64,000 bases of DNA from Anaerotruncus rubiinfantis (GCF_900078395.1 NZ_FKLA01000008.1:310001-374000); one strand, 5' to 3'. Numbered from the stretch's first letter, positions 17,859-28,859 are shown. Notes: generated by a model not told the origin, from the letters alone. Program-made: numbers and translations.

Positions 17859-18605
17859 ATCGCTGATTATATCACGGCAGACACGAAGCTGCCCGCCTAT
17901 CTGCCTTACCCCCGTTTCCTGCTGAAAATGGAGATTTCCCAGACCGCCAAGCTGCTGTATGCGCTGCTGTTAGACCGCTCCACCCTCTCCCAAAAGAACA
18001 AGTGGCAGGACGACGAGGGCAGGATTTATATTATCTATCCCATCGCGGAGATAGCCGAAATACTGGATAAAGGCAGCACCACCATCAAGGGGGCGCTGAA
18101 TGAACTGGACGCGGCGGGGCTGCTGGAACGGGAACGGGGCGGCTTCTCCGCACCGAACCGGCTATATGTGAAAGTGCCGCGTGTGCCACAGGTACAGTTT
18201 TCCGACCAACTGATGGCCGGAAAACCGACCCTCATAGAGCCGGAAAACCGACCAACTGATGGTCAGAAAACCGACCTTATGATGGTCGGAAAACCGTCCC
18301 CTAACCAAACTACTATAAACAACCTTACAGAGAACCAAACAATGGGAGCGAGTGGGGAGCCGCCCGCAGCTTTTGGCAGATACCAGAATATTTTCCTGTC
18401 AGAAACAGAATACGCAGAACTGAAAGAGGACTACCCCGACAGGCTGGAACGGTTCATTGAGGAATTGAGCCAGTATATCGCCGCCACCGGGAAAGATTAC
18501 CGCAACTATGCCGCCGCTGTCCGTATGTGGGCAGACCGGGACAGAAAGGGAGCCGCAAAACAGGGCGTCCCCGATTACTCATTCAAGGAGGGAGAGAGCC
18601 TATGA
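17859..18605 (+). CDS. repA: RepA_N-type replication initiator, apparent ATC start
   Basis: Initiator protein (about 248 aa) of the RepA_N family used by Firmicutes plasmids and mobilizable elements. Seen: LPAYLPYPRFLL, the conserved AKLLYALLLDRSTLSQKN block, and a winged-helix stretch IYPIAEIAEILDKGSTTIKGALNELDAAGLL. Homologues begin at ADYITADTKLPAY; here the codon there is ATC at 17859, exactly 7 nt after GGAGG, and no ATG, GTG or TTG stands in place. The only in-frame upstream candidate (GTG 17754) has no ribosome binding site. Its last codons overlap the next gene (ATGA). Confidence 0.75.
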   Translation: MADYITADTKLPAYLPYPRFLLKMEISQTAKLLYALLLDRSTLSQKNKWQDDEGRIYIIYPIAEIAEILDKGSTTIKGALNELDAAGLLERERGGFSAPNRLYVKVPRVPQVQFSDQLMAGKPTLIEPENRPTDGQKTDLMMVGKPSPNQTTINNLTENQTMGASGEPPAAFGRYQNIFLSETEYAELKEDYPDRLERFIEELSQYIAATGKDYRNYAAAVRMWADRDRKGAAKQGVPDYSFKEGESL

Positions 18606-19444
18606 ACACCACATTTTCAGAAATGATTGACAGATTGACCGCCACCACCCCGGAGCCGGAGGACTACACCGGCGAGGACGGTTTACTGTACTGCGGCAAG
18701 TGCCATAAGCCGAAAGAAGCCTATTTTGCGCCGGACAAGGCCGCTGTCTTTGGCCGTGACCGCCACCCGGCAGAGTGCGACTGCCAGAGAGCCGCCCGTG
18801 AGGAACGGGAAGCCGCCGAGAAACGACAAAAGCACCTTGACACCGTAGAGGACTTGAAACGCCGGGGCTTTACCGACCCCGCCATGCGGGACTGGACTTT
18901 TGAGAACGACAACGGCCAGAACCCGCAGGCAATCCGGGCGCGCAACTATGTGAAGAACTGGGAACGGGCATACGCCGGGAATGTGGGCTGCCTGTTCTGG
19001 GGGAGCGTCGGCACCGGCAAGAGTTACCTTGCGGGCTGTATCGCAAACGCCCTCATGGAGAAAGAAATCCCCGTCTATATGACGAATTTTGCCCTTATCC
19101 TCAATGACCTTGCCGCCAGCTTTGAGGGCAGGAATGAATATATTTCCCGCCTTTGCCGCTATCCGCTGCTTATCCTTGACGACTTCGGCATGGAGCGCGG
19201 GACAGAATACGGGCTGGAACAGGTTTTCAATGTGATTGACAGCCGTTACCGCAGCCGCAAGCCGCTGATCGTCACGACCAACCTTACGCTTTCAGAGTTG
19301 CAGCACCCAAAAGACACCGCCCATTCCCGGATTTATGACCGGGTGCTGGAAATGTGTCCCCCGGTGTGCTGTACCGGCGGCAATTTCCGCAAAAAGGCCG
19401 CGCAGGACAAACTGGGGCTTTTGAAAGAACTGATGAACGAGTGA
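18602..19444 (+). CDS. DnaC/IstB-like ATP-binding helicase loader
   Basis: AAA+ protein (280 aa) related to DnaC and IstB, expected to load a replicative helicase for element replication with RepA. An N-terminal zinc-type cluster (YCGKCHKPKEAYF...AECDCQ) is followed by Walker A GSVGTGKSYLAG near residue 140 and Walker B LLILDDFGMER near 195, then sensor residues VTTNLTLSEL. Start ATG 18602 overlaps repA's stop by 4 nt and follows GGAGGGAGAG. Gene order repA-loader-tnpW-tnpX is characteristic of this class of element. Confidence 0.88.
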   Translation: MNTTFSEMIDRLTATTPEPEDYTGEDGLLYCGKCHKPKEAYFAPDKAAVFGRDRHPAECDCQRAAREEREAAEKRQKHLDTVEDLKRRGFTDPAMRDWTFENDNGQNPQAIRARNYVKNWERAYAGNVGCLFWGSVGTGKSYLAGCIANALMEKEIPVYMTNFALILNDLAASFEGRNEYISRLCRYPLLILDDFGMERGTEYGLEQVFNVIDSRYRSRKPLIVTTNLTLSELQHPKDTAHSRIYDRVLEMCPPVCCTGGNFRKKAAQDKLGLLKELMNE

Positions 19445-19458
19445 AAGGAGCATTGCCT

Positions 19459-19647
19459 ATGGCAGATAACAAGCAGCACGACACCCGCACCGCCCGCCGC
19501 CCCGACTGCGTGACGGAAATCCGCATGGGCAATTCCGTCCTTGTCGTGTCCGGCTATTTCAAAAAAGACACGACCACCACCGCCGCCGACAAAATGGCGC
19601 GGGTACTGGAAGCGGAAGCCGCTGCTACACAAAAACCGGCGATTTGA
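19459..19647 (+). CDS. tnpW: TnpW-family small protein
   Basis: 62-residue protein of the transposon-encoded TnpW family known from Tn4451-like elements: basic N-terminus, then CVTEIRMGNSVLVVSGYFKKDTTTTAADKM. ATG 19459 follows AAAGGAG. It lies directly between the helicase loader and the serine recombinase. Function is not established; position suggests an accessory role in excision or its control. Confidence 0.8.
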   Translation: MADNKQHDTRTARRPDCVTEIRMGNSVLVVSGYFKKDTTTTAADKMARVLEAEAAATQKPAI

Positions 19648-19690
19648 CAAGCTGTAAAGAAGCAGATTTGACACTTTTTCCGCTATACAA

Positions 19691-21375
<1,685 letters not shown>

Positions 21376-21383
21376 CCGCCCGA

Positions 21384-21416
21384 CCTATCCGGCACAATGG
21401 CCAAGTGCCGGATAGG
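21384..21416 (+). terminator. Terminator-like hairpin after the recombinase
   Basis: CCTATCCGGCAC pairs perfectly with GTGCCGGATAGG; a T-rich run (AATTTTTTAC) begins nine nt later. It lies 53 nt inside the right inverted repeat. Confidence 0.65.
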
Positions 21417-21468
21417 AACGGCAAAATTTTTTACACTTCTATTACTTCTTTATCGCACATCAGTAAAA

Positions 21469-21489
21469 GCAGCCGGCTTCTTTTCTAGG
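21469..21489 (-). repeat. Right terminal inverted repeat of the tet(W) element
   Basis: GCAGCCGGC...CTTTTCTAGG, 21 bp, exact reverse complement of 10566-10586, followed directly by CA. Confidence 0.85.
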
Positions 21490-21528
21490 CATGGAAGATA
21501 TCGAAATTTGAAGTCGATCGAAATGTTC

Positions 21529-22404
21529 TTATACGAAAAGCCCTTTGACAAAACGCAGCGAGTCGGCCGCATCTTCAGCGAGCTGTTCGTCGCTTGCCCC
21601 GTCGGAAAGGTCATGAAATAGATAGAGTGTATCGCCCACTTCACAGTTGCTCAGGACGAAGGGCTCCATCACAAGATCTCCCTGGTACCCGATCTCTTTG
21701 AGCGCGTCCGCGACCTCCCGCCACGGCAGGCGTCCTTTGCCCGGAAGCCTGCGGTTGGCCTCCCCAATGTGCATGTGCCCCAAGTGTTTTCCAGCGGTGC
21801 GGATTGCGCCGGCCAATGAATCCTCTTCGATGTTCATGTGGAAGGTGTCCAGCAGGATCTTAACGTTTGGACGGCCCACCTCCTGTACATAACGGACTGC
21901 TTCGGCGGCGGTGTTGAGGAGAAAGTGCTCGTAGCGGGTTACGACCTCGAGCATGAGCTCGATGCCGTATTGCGCGGCGGCATCAGCCATCTCGCGCATG
22001 CTTTTTACGCTTTGTGCCCATGCCGCAGGCTTGTTCACCGGTTGTGAATAGTCGTACATCCAGTAGCCGAAATAAACACCGCACATCTTTTTGACCCCTG
22101 CTTTCTGCATGGCGGGCAGGAAGCTTTTGAGGCGCTGGACGCCATTTTTCCGGATCGATTCGTCCTCTGAAGCGGCGTTATGCGCTTTTCCCATGCCGCC
22201 GCCGGCGGTGAGGGCAATCCCGTGTTCTTCGCACAGGCGGCGCAGGGTTTCGAGCTGATCATCCGACATGGCGGCAAGGTCGGTGGTGCCGACCTCGAGC
22301 GTCTCGAATCCGAGCCGGGCCACCTTGGGAATTGCGTCGCGATAGGTTTCAAAACCGCCGTCCCAGCTGTGCTGGAAATAAGAATAACAGATACCGAACT
22401 TCAT
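21529..22404 (-). CDS. D-tagatose 3-epimerase-type sugar isomerase (paralogue A)
   Basis: TIM-barrel sugar epimerase (291 aa) of the D-tagatose/D-allulose 3-epimerase group. Metal ligands line up with the known enzymes: Glu153 (LMLEVVTRYE), Asp186 (LLDTFHMNIEED), His212 (HMHIGEANRRLPGKG) and Glu247 (VMEPFV). Such enzymes interconvert free ketoses at C-3, sometimes phosphorylated or acidic forms. ATG follows GAGGAGG. It is downstream of a DeoR gene on the same strand and its stop is 39 nt from the mobile element, which has not truncated it. Close paralogues lie at 23516 and 29661. Confidence 0.85.
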   Translation of the reverse strand: MKFGICYSYFQHSWDGGFETYRDAIPKVARLGFETLEVGTTDLAAMSDDQLETLRRLCEEHGIALTAGGGMGKAHNAASEDESIRKNGVQRLKSFLPAMQKAGVKKMCGVYFGYWMYDYSQPVNKPAAWAQSVKSMREMADAAAQYGIELMLEVVTRYEHFLLNTAAEAVRYVQEVGRPNVKILLDTFHMNIEEDSLAGAIRTAGKHLGHMHIGEANRRLPGKGRLPWREVADALKEIGYQGDLVMEPFVLSNCEVGDTLYLFHDLSDGASDEQLAEDAADSLRFVKGLFV

Positions 22405-22530
22405 GACAGATACCTCCTCATTTATTATTTTGGGGCTTCATGGGCTTCATTTTGGACACATCTTATCAAAGCGGCGCCCGCTCAAGGCGTCACTTTTCAG
22501 TTGATTCTCATAATACCGTTTTAAAGATGG

Positions 22531-23301
22531 CTATTTGCAGCTTACAAAGGTGACGTGCTGCGCCTCCAGCGCATCCTGAAAATCCTGGTCAACCGGCCGG
22601 TCCACGATGACATAGTCGAGCAGGCCGAGTTCCCCCACCACATGGATCATGCTCTTTCCGACTTTGGTGGTGTCAGACATGAAAAAGCGCACGTCGGAGT
22701 TTAAAAGCATCTTCCTGCGGATGGCGGCGTTATTCTCGTTATAGTCGGTGAGCCCGCTTGCAGTGCTGATTCCCGAGCAGCTGATAAACGCTTTCTTGGC
22801 ATGAAATTGATCCAGGAACTTCTGCGTAACGGTGGAAGAAAAGTCCCTGGACGAATGGTTCATCGTGCCGCCCAGCAGGATCAGGTCGATTTGGGAACAG
22901 CCGGTCAATTCCTCTATGATGGCAAGGCAGTTGGTGATGACGGTTACACGCCTGTTGGATGACTTGAGCTCGGTTGCGAGATGGAGCACGGAAGTGCTGT
23001 TGTCCAGCATCAAAACGTCGTCGTCCTTGATGTAATCCATGCAGCGTTTGGCCACCCGGGTTTTTTCCTCGGTACACATATTTCTGCGGGTATCCACGGG
23101 GACGTCGCCGCCGTTGGTGGGGGTACGCAGATAGGCGCCGCCATGAACCCTCCAGATGACCTCCTGCGCTTCCAGCTTATCCAGGTCGCGGCGGATGGTC
23201 TCCTCTGTGACATCCAGTTCCCGGCTCAAATCACCTACCGTGACGACGTTCCGCTGATGGAGCGCATCGATGATGCATTGCTGGCGTTCTACAGCAATCA
23301 C
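22531..23301 (-). CDS. DeoR/GlpR-family repressor
   Basis: Sugar-responsive repressor (256 aa). The N-terminal winged helix is VERQQCIIDALHQRNVVTVGDLSRELDVTEETIRRDLDKLE; the C-terminal sugar-phosphate sensing domain has VLMLDNSTSVLHLA and LLGGTMNHSSRDFSS. GTG start at 23301 follows GGAGGAG. It faces the isomerase-aldolase-kinase operon at 23516 across a 214-nt divergent region with back-to-back promoters, so that operon is its likely target; the effector is probably a ketose phosphate. Confidence 0.9.
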   Translation of the reverse strand: MIAVERQQCIIDALHQRNVVTVGDLSRELDVTEETIRRDLDKLEAQEVIWRVHGGAYLRTPTNGGDVPVDTRRNMCTEEKTRVAKRCMDYIKDDDVLMLDNSTSVLHLATELKSSNRRVTVITNCLAIIEELTGCSQIDLILLGGTMNHSSRDFSSTVTQKFLDQFHAKKAFISCSGISTASGLTDYNENNAAIRRKMLLNSDVRFFMSDTTKVGKSMIHVVGELGLLDYVIVDRPVDQDFQDALEAQHVTFVSCK

Positions 23302-23377
23302 GGCAATCTCCTCCTGATCTTTGTAAGATTATTTTATTTTCTGTTTTATTTTTTGAAAAAACAGTTTCTTGAGACTA

Positions 23378-23406
23378 AGAATACGTCATAACAACCTATT
23401 TGTCAA
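23378..23406 (-). promoter_or_regulatory. Promoter of the DeoR gene
   Basis: On the minus strand TTGACA (23406-23401) and TATTCT (23383-23378) are separated by 17 bp, 77 nt upstream of the GTG start. Confidence 0.7.
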
Positions 23407-23456
23407 GCTGTATTTTGTGAATTTCTTTATTTATCTTTATTTTTTAAGTTTTTATA

Positions 23457-23485
23457 TTGACAAACAAATATTTTTGGTCTATATT
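23457..23485 (+). promoter_or_regulatory. Promoter of the isomerase-aldolase-kinase operon
   Basis: TTGACA (23457) and TATATT (23480) with a 17-bp spacer. The -35 and spacer sequence TTGACAAACAAATATTT recurs with one change at the promoter of paralogue C (30614-30598, minus strand), marking a likely shared operator. Confidence 0.8.
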
Positions 23486-23515
23486 AAAGAAAAAACAACA
23501 AAAAGGAGGAGCACA

Positions 23516-24406
23516 ATGAAGTTCGGTATTTACCACGTCTATTGGGGCAGGCAGTGGAACGATCCGTTTGAAGTGACCTGTGAAAAATGCAGGAAAGCTT
23601 CCCGGATGGGGTTTGACGTCCTGGAGGTTAACGCCGTCGACCTGGCTGCGCTCGATGCGGCAAAGCTCGCGGACCTTCGCTCGCTGGCATCCGACTGCGG
23701 CATCCGCCTGACCGCGGGCAGCGGCCTCACGCCGCAGCGCAATGTCGCTTCGGAAAATCCGGAGATCCGCCGCGCGGGCATCGAATATTTAAAGCGCACC
23801 TTTGAATGTCTCGACCGCGCGGGCGTCCATAAACTGGCTGGGATGATGTACAGCTGCTGGCCGGAGACGGCCGTGCGCAAGGGAACCACCAAAGAAGCTC
23901 ACCGGGAACGCAGCATCCTGAGCCTGCGGGAGATCGCGGACGCGGCCGCGGATCACGGCGTACAGCTGATGCTGGAGGTGGCGAACCGGTTCGAATGCTT
24001 CCTGCTCAACACCTCAGAAGAGGCTACCGCATATGTGAAGGAGGTCGGCAAGCAAAATGTCTTTGTCATGCTGGACTCCTTCCATATGAATATCGAAGAG
24101 GATCACATCGGAGACGCGATCCGCACGGCAGGCAGATATCTGGGCCATCTGCACATCGGTGAATCCAACCGAAAGGTGCCGGGCAAGGGCCACATCCCAT
24201 GGAAGGAAATCGGCCAGGGGCTGCGGGACATCGATTTTTCGGGCGATGTGGTCATGGAGCCGTTCGTGCTGCACAACTGCCCGGTGGGCGACGACATCGG
24301 CGTCTGGCGCGATCTTTCGGACGGCGCGGACGAGGCGCGGCTCGACAGCGACCTGGAAGAGTCACTGCGTTTTCTGAAAAAAGAGTTTGGCGTTTCATCC
24401 TTATAA
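23516..24406 (+). CDS. D-tagatose 3-epimerase-type sugar isomerase (paralogue B)
   Basis: TIM-barrel epimerase (296 aa) closely related to paralogues A and C. Metal ligands are Glu154 (LMLEVANRFE), Asp187 (MLDSFHMNIEED), His213 (HLHIGESNRKVPGKG) and Glu248 (VMEPFVLHNC). The N-terminal third differs most from A and C (YHVYWGRQWNDPFE), where substrate contacts lie, so its sugar may differ. ATG 23516 follows AAAGGAGG; a long in-frame extension upstream has no such site and crosses the promoter. First gene of an operon with an aldolase and an FGGY kinase. Confidence 0.86.
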   Translation: MKFGIYHVYWGRQWNDPFEVTCEKCRKASRMGFDVLEVNAVDLAALDAAKLADLRSLASDCGIRLTAGSGLTPQRNVASENPEIRRAGIEYLKRTFECLDRAGVHKLAGMMYSCWPETAVRKGTTKEAHRERSILSLREIADAAADHGVQLMLEVANRFECFLLNTSEEATAYVKEVGKQNVFVMLDSFHMNIEEDHIGDAIRTAGRYLGHLHIGESNRKVPGKGHIPWKEIGQGLRDIDFSGDVVMEPFVLHNCPVGDDIGVWRDLSDGADEARLDSDLEESLRFLKKEFGVSSL

Positions 24407-24439
24407 TAGGAAGCAATACATAGATTGGAGCGAAAAAAC

Positions 24440-25258
24440 ATGGAGCAGAAATATGTCAAACCGACTTTGAGCAGGATTTTAAAGCCCGATGGCAAGGTGG
24501 TCATGATCGCGCTGGATCACGCGCGGATGAACGGCCTTGTCAATGGGCTCCACGATCAGAAACGGGTCATTGAAGCGGTGATCGAAGGCGGCGCGGACGC
24601 CATCATGACCTCCTATGGAAACATCAAGAATTTTGGATACCTGATGAATGGGAAAGTGAGCAAAATCCTGCGGCTGGACACCGGCGCGAGCCGTTTCACC
24701 GAGCCGTGGGAGAGCTACACCGAATGGCACCAGGTATTCACAGTGGAGGATGCGCTGCGGCTTGGCGCGGACGGCGTGATCACCTATTCGTTCCCCGGCC
24801 TGCCGGTGGACGGCCCGACCCTGGCGGCCATCGGCCGCGTTGCGGCACAGGCCGATAAATACTGTATTCCCAGCATCGCGGAGATGCACGCCTGCAAGGC
24901 GGAGCATGTAGCGGATCCGTATTCAGCGGAGGTGGTCGCGTCCGAATCCCGGATCGCTTCGGAATTTGGCGCGGATATGGTCAAAACCGACTACACTGGG
25001 GATAAAGAGAGCTTTAAGCTGGTGACCTCCTGCTGCCCGGTCCCGGTCATCATCGCGGGCGGGGACAAAGCCGCAACGCCGCGCGATACGCTTCAGATCA
25101 TGCGCGACGCGATGGACGCGGGCGCGGCGGGCCCGGTTTTTGGCCGGCAGATCTGGCAGGATGAACACATCGTTGCAATGACCCGCGCGATCGTGGCCAT
25201 CGTCCATGGTGACGCCTCGGTCGATGAGGCGATGGAGGTCTACAGGCAGAATCAATAA
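24440..25258 (+). CDS. Class I aldolase of the DhnA/LsrF group
   Basis: Schiff-base aldolase or thiolase-like lyase (272 aa) of the DhnA/FbaB/LsrF family, probably cleaving a ketose phosphate made by the neighbouring epimerase and kinase. Seen: MIALDHARMNGL near residue 22, GADAIMTSYGNI, IPSIAEMH, and the active lysine in ADMVKTDYTGD (Lys182), followed by PVPVIIAGGDK, a phosphate-binding loop. ATG 24440 is 9 nt after GGAG. The exact substrate (fructose-, tagatose- or sulfo-sugar-phosphate type) cannot be told. Confidence 0.83.
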   Translation: MEQKYVKPTLSRILKPDGKVVMIALDHARMNGLVNGLHDQKRVIEAVIEGGADAIMTSYGNIKNFGYLMNGKVSKILRLDTGASRFTEPWESYTEWHQVFTVEDALRLGADGVITYSFPGLPVDGPTLAAIGRVAAQADKYCIPSIAEMHACKAEHVADPYSAEVVASESRIASEFGADMVKTDYTGDKESFKLVTSCCPVPVIIAGGDKAATPRDTLQIMRDAMDAGAAGPVFGRQIWQDEHIVAMTRAIVAIVHGDASVDEAMEVYRQNQ

Positions 25259-25273
25259 AGGAGGGGCAGTCAA

Positions 25274-26779
25274 ATGCGGACATTCATTAGCGTCGATGTC
25301 GGCACGACCAATACCAAGGCTTCCCTGGTGAATGAAGCAGGGAAAGTCCTGGCGCAGCATGCGGTCATGCATGTGATGAAGACAACGGTTTCAGGCTGGT
25401 CCGAGCACGATATGGAACAGAACTGGTGGGGAGACGGGGTGGAATGCATCCGCCGCGTGCTGGCCGAATCCGCCATCGATCCCGCCTCAGTCCAGTCGGT
25501 CATGCTGAGCGGCATGTCGCCGTCCATCGGGATCACCGACGAAAATGGAAAACCCCTGCGGATGGGGATTACCCAGTCGGACATCCGCAGACCGAAAGGC
25601 AGGCTCGAGGATTTTGGACTGACGCCGTGGGATCACGTGGGGGTCAACACCTATCTGCTGCCGCACCTTCTCTGGGTGAAAGAGAACGAACCGGAGGTGT
25701 TTGCAGGCATCCGTAAGGTGTTCTTTGCCCACAGCTATCTCTGCTACCGGCTGACCGGGCATTACTGCATCGACTTCAACACCTCCTGCTGGATGACCCC
25801 GCTCTTTGACCGGGAGAAACGCTGCTATGTGCGCGAGGCGTTCGATGCGATGGGACTTGACAAGTGCGAGATGCCGGAGGTGTACTCACCGCTTGAGATC
25901 GCGGGCAGCCTCACCGACGAGGCCGCCGCCGCCACCGGCCTTACCAAGGCGACCCGCGTGCTGGTCGGCACCGGCGACTTCTATCTCTCCCAGATGGCTT
26001 CCGGACTGCGCAACGCGGGCGACGCGGTGCTCTATTTCGGAACGGTCGGAACGCTGCTGGCCTGCGCGGAACCGGCGGTCAGCTTCCTTACGAAGCCCTC
26101 GCAGGTTGGCCGCAAGGGCGACCCGGTGCTCATGGGGCCGATCTTCCCGGTCAGCGGGGTGCTGCTCGAATGGTTCAGCGAAAACTTTGCCAAGTAGGAG
26201 TGCGAAGAAGCGAAAACCGCGGGCATGAGCCCGCTGCAGTATCTGGATAAGCAGGCGGAGAAAATCCCCATCGGGTCGAACAAGCTCATCTTCCTGCCGC
26301 ACCTGAACGGCGAACGCACCCCGGACAACGACCCTTTCGCACGCGGCGTGCTCTACGGGCTCGACCTCAACCACAAGGTGCCCCATGTCTACCGCGCCAT
26401 CATGGAGTCTTTCTGCCTGTCGGTGCGGCACGCGCTTGAGGGCATGGAGGCGGAGGGGAAAATGATTCCGGTCAAAAAGCTGGCTGTCGGCGGAGGAGGA
26501 GCCAAGAGCCCGCTCTGGCGCCAGATGACCAGCGACTGTCTGGGTGTGCCGCAATCCTACGTGTCGGGTGCGGACGAAACATTTGCGGGCGCATATGTGG
26601 CCGCTATGGCCGTGGGGATTTTTGAAAATGAGGAAGCCTTCTACCGGGACTGGCTCAGCAATGCGATTGAGACAACTCCGATCCCGGAAAACGTCGCGCA
26701 GTATAACCATGTCTACGAGGTATATAAGAACACTTATCACGCGCTCAAAGGCTCCTATTCCAAGCTGCAGTCGTTTTAA
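25274..26779 (+). pseudogene. FGGY-family sugar kinase with in-frame TAG
   Basis: Sugar kinase of the xylulokinase/FGGY family, normally about 500 aa, split by an in-frame amber codon at 26195-26197. The first part (307 aa) has the ATP-domain motif SVDVGTTNTKASLV and VLVGTGDFYLSQMASG; the second part in the same frame has FLPHLNGERTPDNDPFARG and VGGGGAKSPLWRQMTSD, so both domains are otherwise intact. A single base change would create the stop (for example CAG to TAG). TAG ends several other genes here, so recoding is unlikely. The short product lacks the C-terminal domain and should be inactive. Start ATG 25274 follows AGGAGGGG. Confidence 0.85.
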
Positions 26780-26817
26780 CAGTACGAAAGAAGAAAGAAA
26801 AGAGGAGGGCACTGATC

Positions 26818-27972
26818 ATGACAAAAGGTATGTCCTGGAAAAACTTCCACATTGGCAAGGTTCTGTTTCTGGGCGGCGCTTACTGTGCGCTTTCCGCGGG
26901 CTCCGGCTTCGGCAGCGGCCAGGAATTGACGCAGTATTTCGTCGTACACGGACCGTCCAGCCTGATTGGACTATGGATCACCCAGATCATCACACTGCTG
27001 TTCGGCGTGATGCTGATTATGGATACCCGCAAATATGGCCTCAAATCACTGGATGACGTTTACCAGCATTATTGCGGCAAGGTGATCGGCAAGATCGTCT
27101 GGGTATTCAACATCGCCTATCTGCTCGGTATGGCGGCGGTTATGATCGCCGGCGCCGGCGCGAACTTCGCCCAGTATTTTAATATGGACAGTACCATCCC
27201 GGGCCGCATCCTGATGAGCATTGTGGTCTTTATTACCTGTCTGCTTGGTCTCAAGAAGCTGCTCAACGTCAACGGTGTGCTTGGCCCGATCATCATCGCG
27301 TTCGTGCTGCTCATCTCGGTCCTGTCGCTGGTTTTCCCGTCGGACGGCATTGCCCTGGGCGCGGAGTTCATCAGCAAGGCCCACGGCCTGGCGGTCAGCG
27401 AGAATCCCTTCATCAGCAACCTGCTTTATACCACCATGTGTATCCTGTTCCAGGCGCCCTATTGGCACGGCTGCGCTGCCAATGACCCGAACACCACCGA
27501 GGACACAGTCGGCAGCTGCGTCATCGGCAGTCTGGTCTTTATCAGCGTGCAGACCGTTTCCGTGCTCGCCATGATCGCGAACGCCTCCACCCTCAACGGC
27601 GTGCAGGTTCCGAACCTTGCGCTCGGCCAGAGGTTCAGCCCGATCATTGCGGCATTGTTTGGCCTCATCCTGATGTTCGCGATCTACACCACAACCATTC
27701 CGATGGTCTGGTCGTTTACCAACGCGTTCGCGGAGGAAAAGACCAAGAAGTATAGCATCATAATCGCCGGCGTGGTTGTCGTCTCCTTTATCATCAGCGG
27801 TTTCGGTGCGTTCGACGCGCTGCTGAACATCGTGCTCGGCGCATGCGGCTACTTTGCGGTGCTGTATGTATTCCCGTTCCTCTATACCCGCTTCATCCGC
27901 AAACCGGTTGTGCCGGATGTGGTTCCGGAACTGGTTTCCGCAAAACTGATGAAGGAAAGCGCCAGCAAATAA
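26818..27972 (+). CDS. YkvI-type membrane transporter
   Basis: Integral membrane protein (384 aa, about 10 helices) of the YkvI group in the LeuT-fold amino-acid transporter superfamily. The unwound-helix motif GGAYCALSAGSGFGSGQELTQYF lies at residues 20-42; TTIPMVWSFTNAF appears later. The group is generally linked to amino-acid or related cation-coupled uptake. It sits after the broken kinase and before a ProC-type reductase and an Asp/Glu racemase, so the import of an amino-acid-like compound fits the context. AGGAGGG precedes the ATG. Confidence 0.82.
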   Translation: MTKGMSWKNFHIGKVLFLGGAYCALSAGSGFGSGQELTQYFVVHGPSSLIGLWITQIITLLFGVMLIMDTRKYGLKSLDDVYQHYCGKVIGKIVWVFNIAYLLGMAAVMIAGAGANFAQYFNMDSTIPGRILMSIVVFITCLLGLKKLLNVNGVLGPIIIAFVLLISVLSLVFPSDGIALGAEFISKAHGLAVSENPFISNLLYTTMCILFQAPYWHGCAANDPNTTEDTVGSCVIGSLVFISVQTVSVLAMIANASTLNGVQVPNLALGQRFSPIIAALFGLILMFAIYTTTIPMVWSFTNAFAEEKTKKYSIIIAGVVVVSFIISGFGAFDALLNIVLGACGYFAVLYVFPFLYTRFIRKPVVPDVVPELVSAKLMKESASK

Positions 27973-28014
27973 AGTGCTGGCGATACCAGATAGAATGAAT
28001 TAGGAGCGTTTATT

Positions 28015-28812
28015 GTGAAAAAGATTGGATTTATCGGCTGCGGCAACATGGGCGGCGCGATCTTGGGCGGCATCCTGAAGAGCGGCCTCTTCAAACCGGA
28101 GGAGGTCGCCGCCTCCGACGCCTTTGAAACTGCGGCAAACGCCGTCCGGGAACAGTTTTCGGTGGATGCCTGCACCGAAAACCGTGCTGTGGCGGAGAAT
28201 TCGGAAATTGTACTGCTTTCGGTCAAACCGCAGTTTTACGCTGCGGTAATCGCGGAGATCCGCGATCTCATCCGGGAGGATCAGGTCGTTGTGACCATCG
28301 CGCCGGGCTGGACGCTGAAACGTTTGGAGGAGGCTTTCGGCAGGCCTGTCAAGCTTGTCCGCTGCATGCCGAATACCCCGGCGCTGGTGGGCGTTGGTGT
28401 GACGGCCTACTGCCAAAATACACTGGTGGAAAAAGGGGAGCTAGACCGGGTTGTCAGGGTCCTTGAGAGCTTTGGTCAGGCGGAACCGATTCCGGAGAAC
28501 CTGTTCGATATGGAAGCCGCGCTGTGCGGCTCCTCCCCGGCGTATGTCTACATGATGATCGAAGCGATGGCCGACGCGGCAGTTCACGGCGGCATCGCCC
28601 GCGCGCAGGCCTACCGCATGGCAGCGCAGGCGCTCATCGGCAGTGCCAGGATGGTTCTGGAAACCGGACGGCATCCGGGAGACCTGAAGGATATGGTCTG
28701 CTCGCCGGGCGGCTCTACCATCGAAGCGGTGCGCGTGCTGGAGGAGAAAGGACTGCGCAGCAGCCTTTTCGAGGCGATGCTCGCCTGCGCGGACAAATGC
28801 AGCAGACTTTGA
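28015..28812 (+). CDS. proC: Pyrroline-5-carboxylate reductase family protein
   Basis: NAD(P)H-dependent imine reductase (265 aa). The Rossmann motif IGFIGCGNMGGAILGG, SVKPQF, RCMPNTPALVGVG and the C-terminal ProC signature KDMVCSPGGSTIEAVRVLEEKGLRS are all present. True ProC makes proline from pyrroline-5-carboxylate. Its place in a transporter-racemase catabolic unit leaves open action on another cyclic or secondary imine. GTG start at 28015 follows TAGGAG. Confidence 0.9.
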   Translation: MKKIGFIGCGNMGGAILGGILKSGLFKPEEVAASDAFETAANAVREQFSVDACTENRAVAENSEIVLLSVKPQFYAAVIAEIRDLIREDQVVVTIAPGWTLKRLEEAFGRPVKLVRCMPNTPALVGVGVTAYCQNTLVEKGELDRVVRVLESFGQAEPIPENLFDMEAALCGSSPAYVYMMIEAMADAAVHGGIARAQAYRMAAQALIGSARMVLETGRHPGDLKDMVCSPGGSTIEAVRVLEEKGLRSSLFEAMLACADKCSRL

Positions 28813-28859
28813 AACAGGAATTGTGAGACTGTCGTCCGGCAGCCTTGGGAGGAGTCTTT

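Noticed and set aside
26195..26197. TAG as a recoded (pyrrolysine-type) sense codon
   Set aside because: Several genes in the window end with TAG at natural ends (4357, 33164, 42800, 62512), and no downstream recoding structure or pyrrolysine genes are seen.
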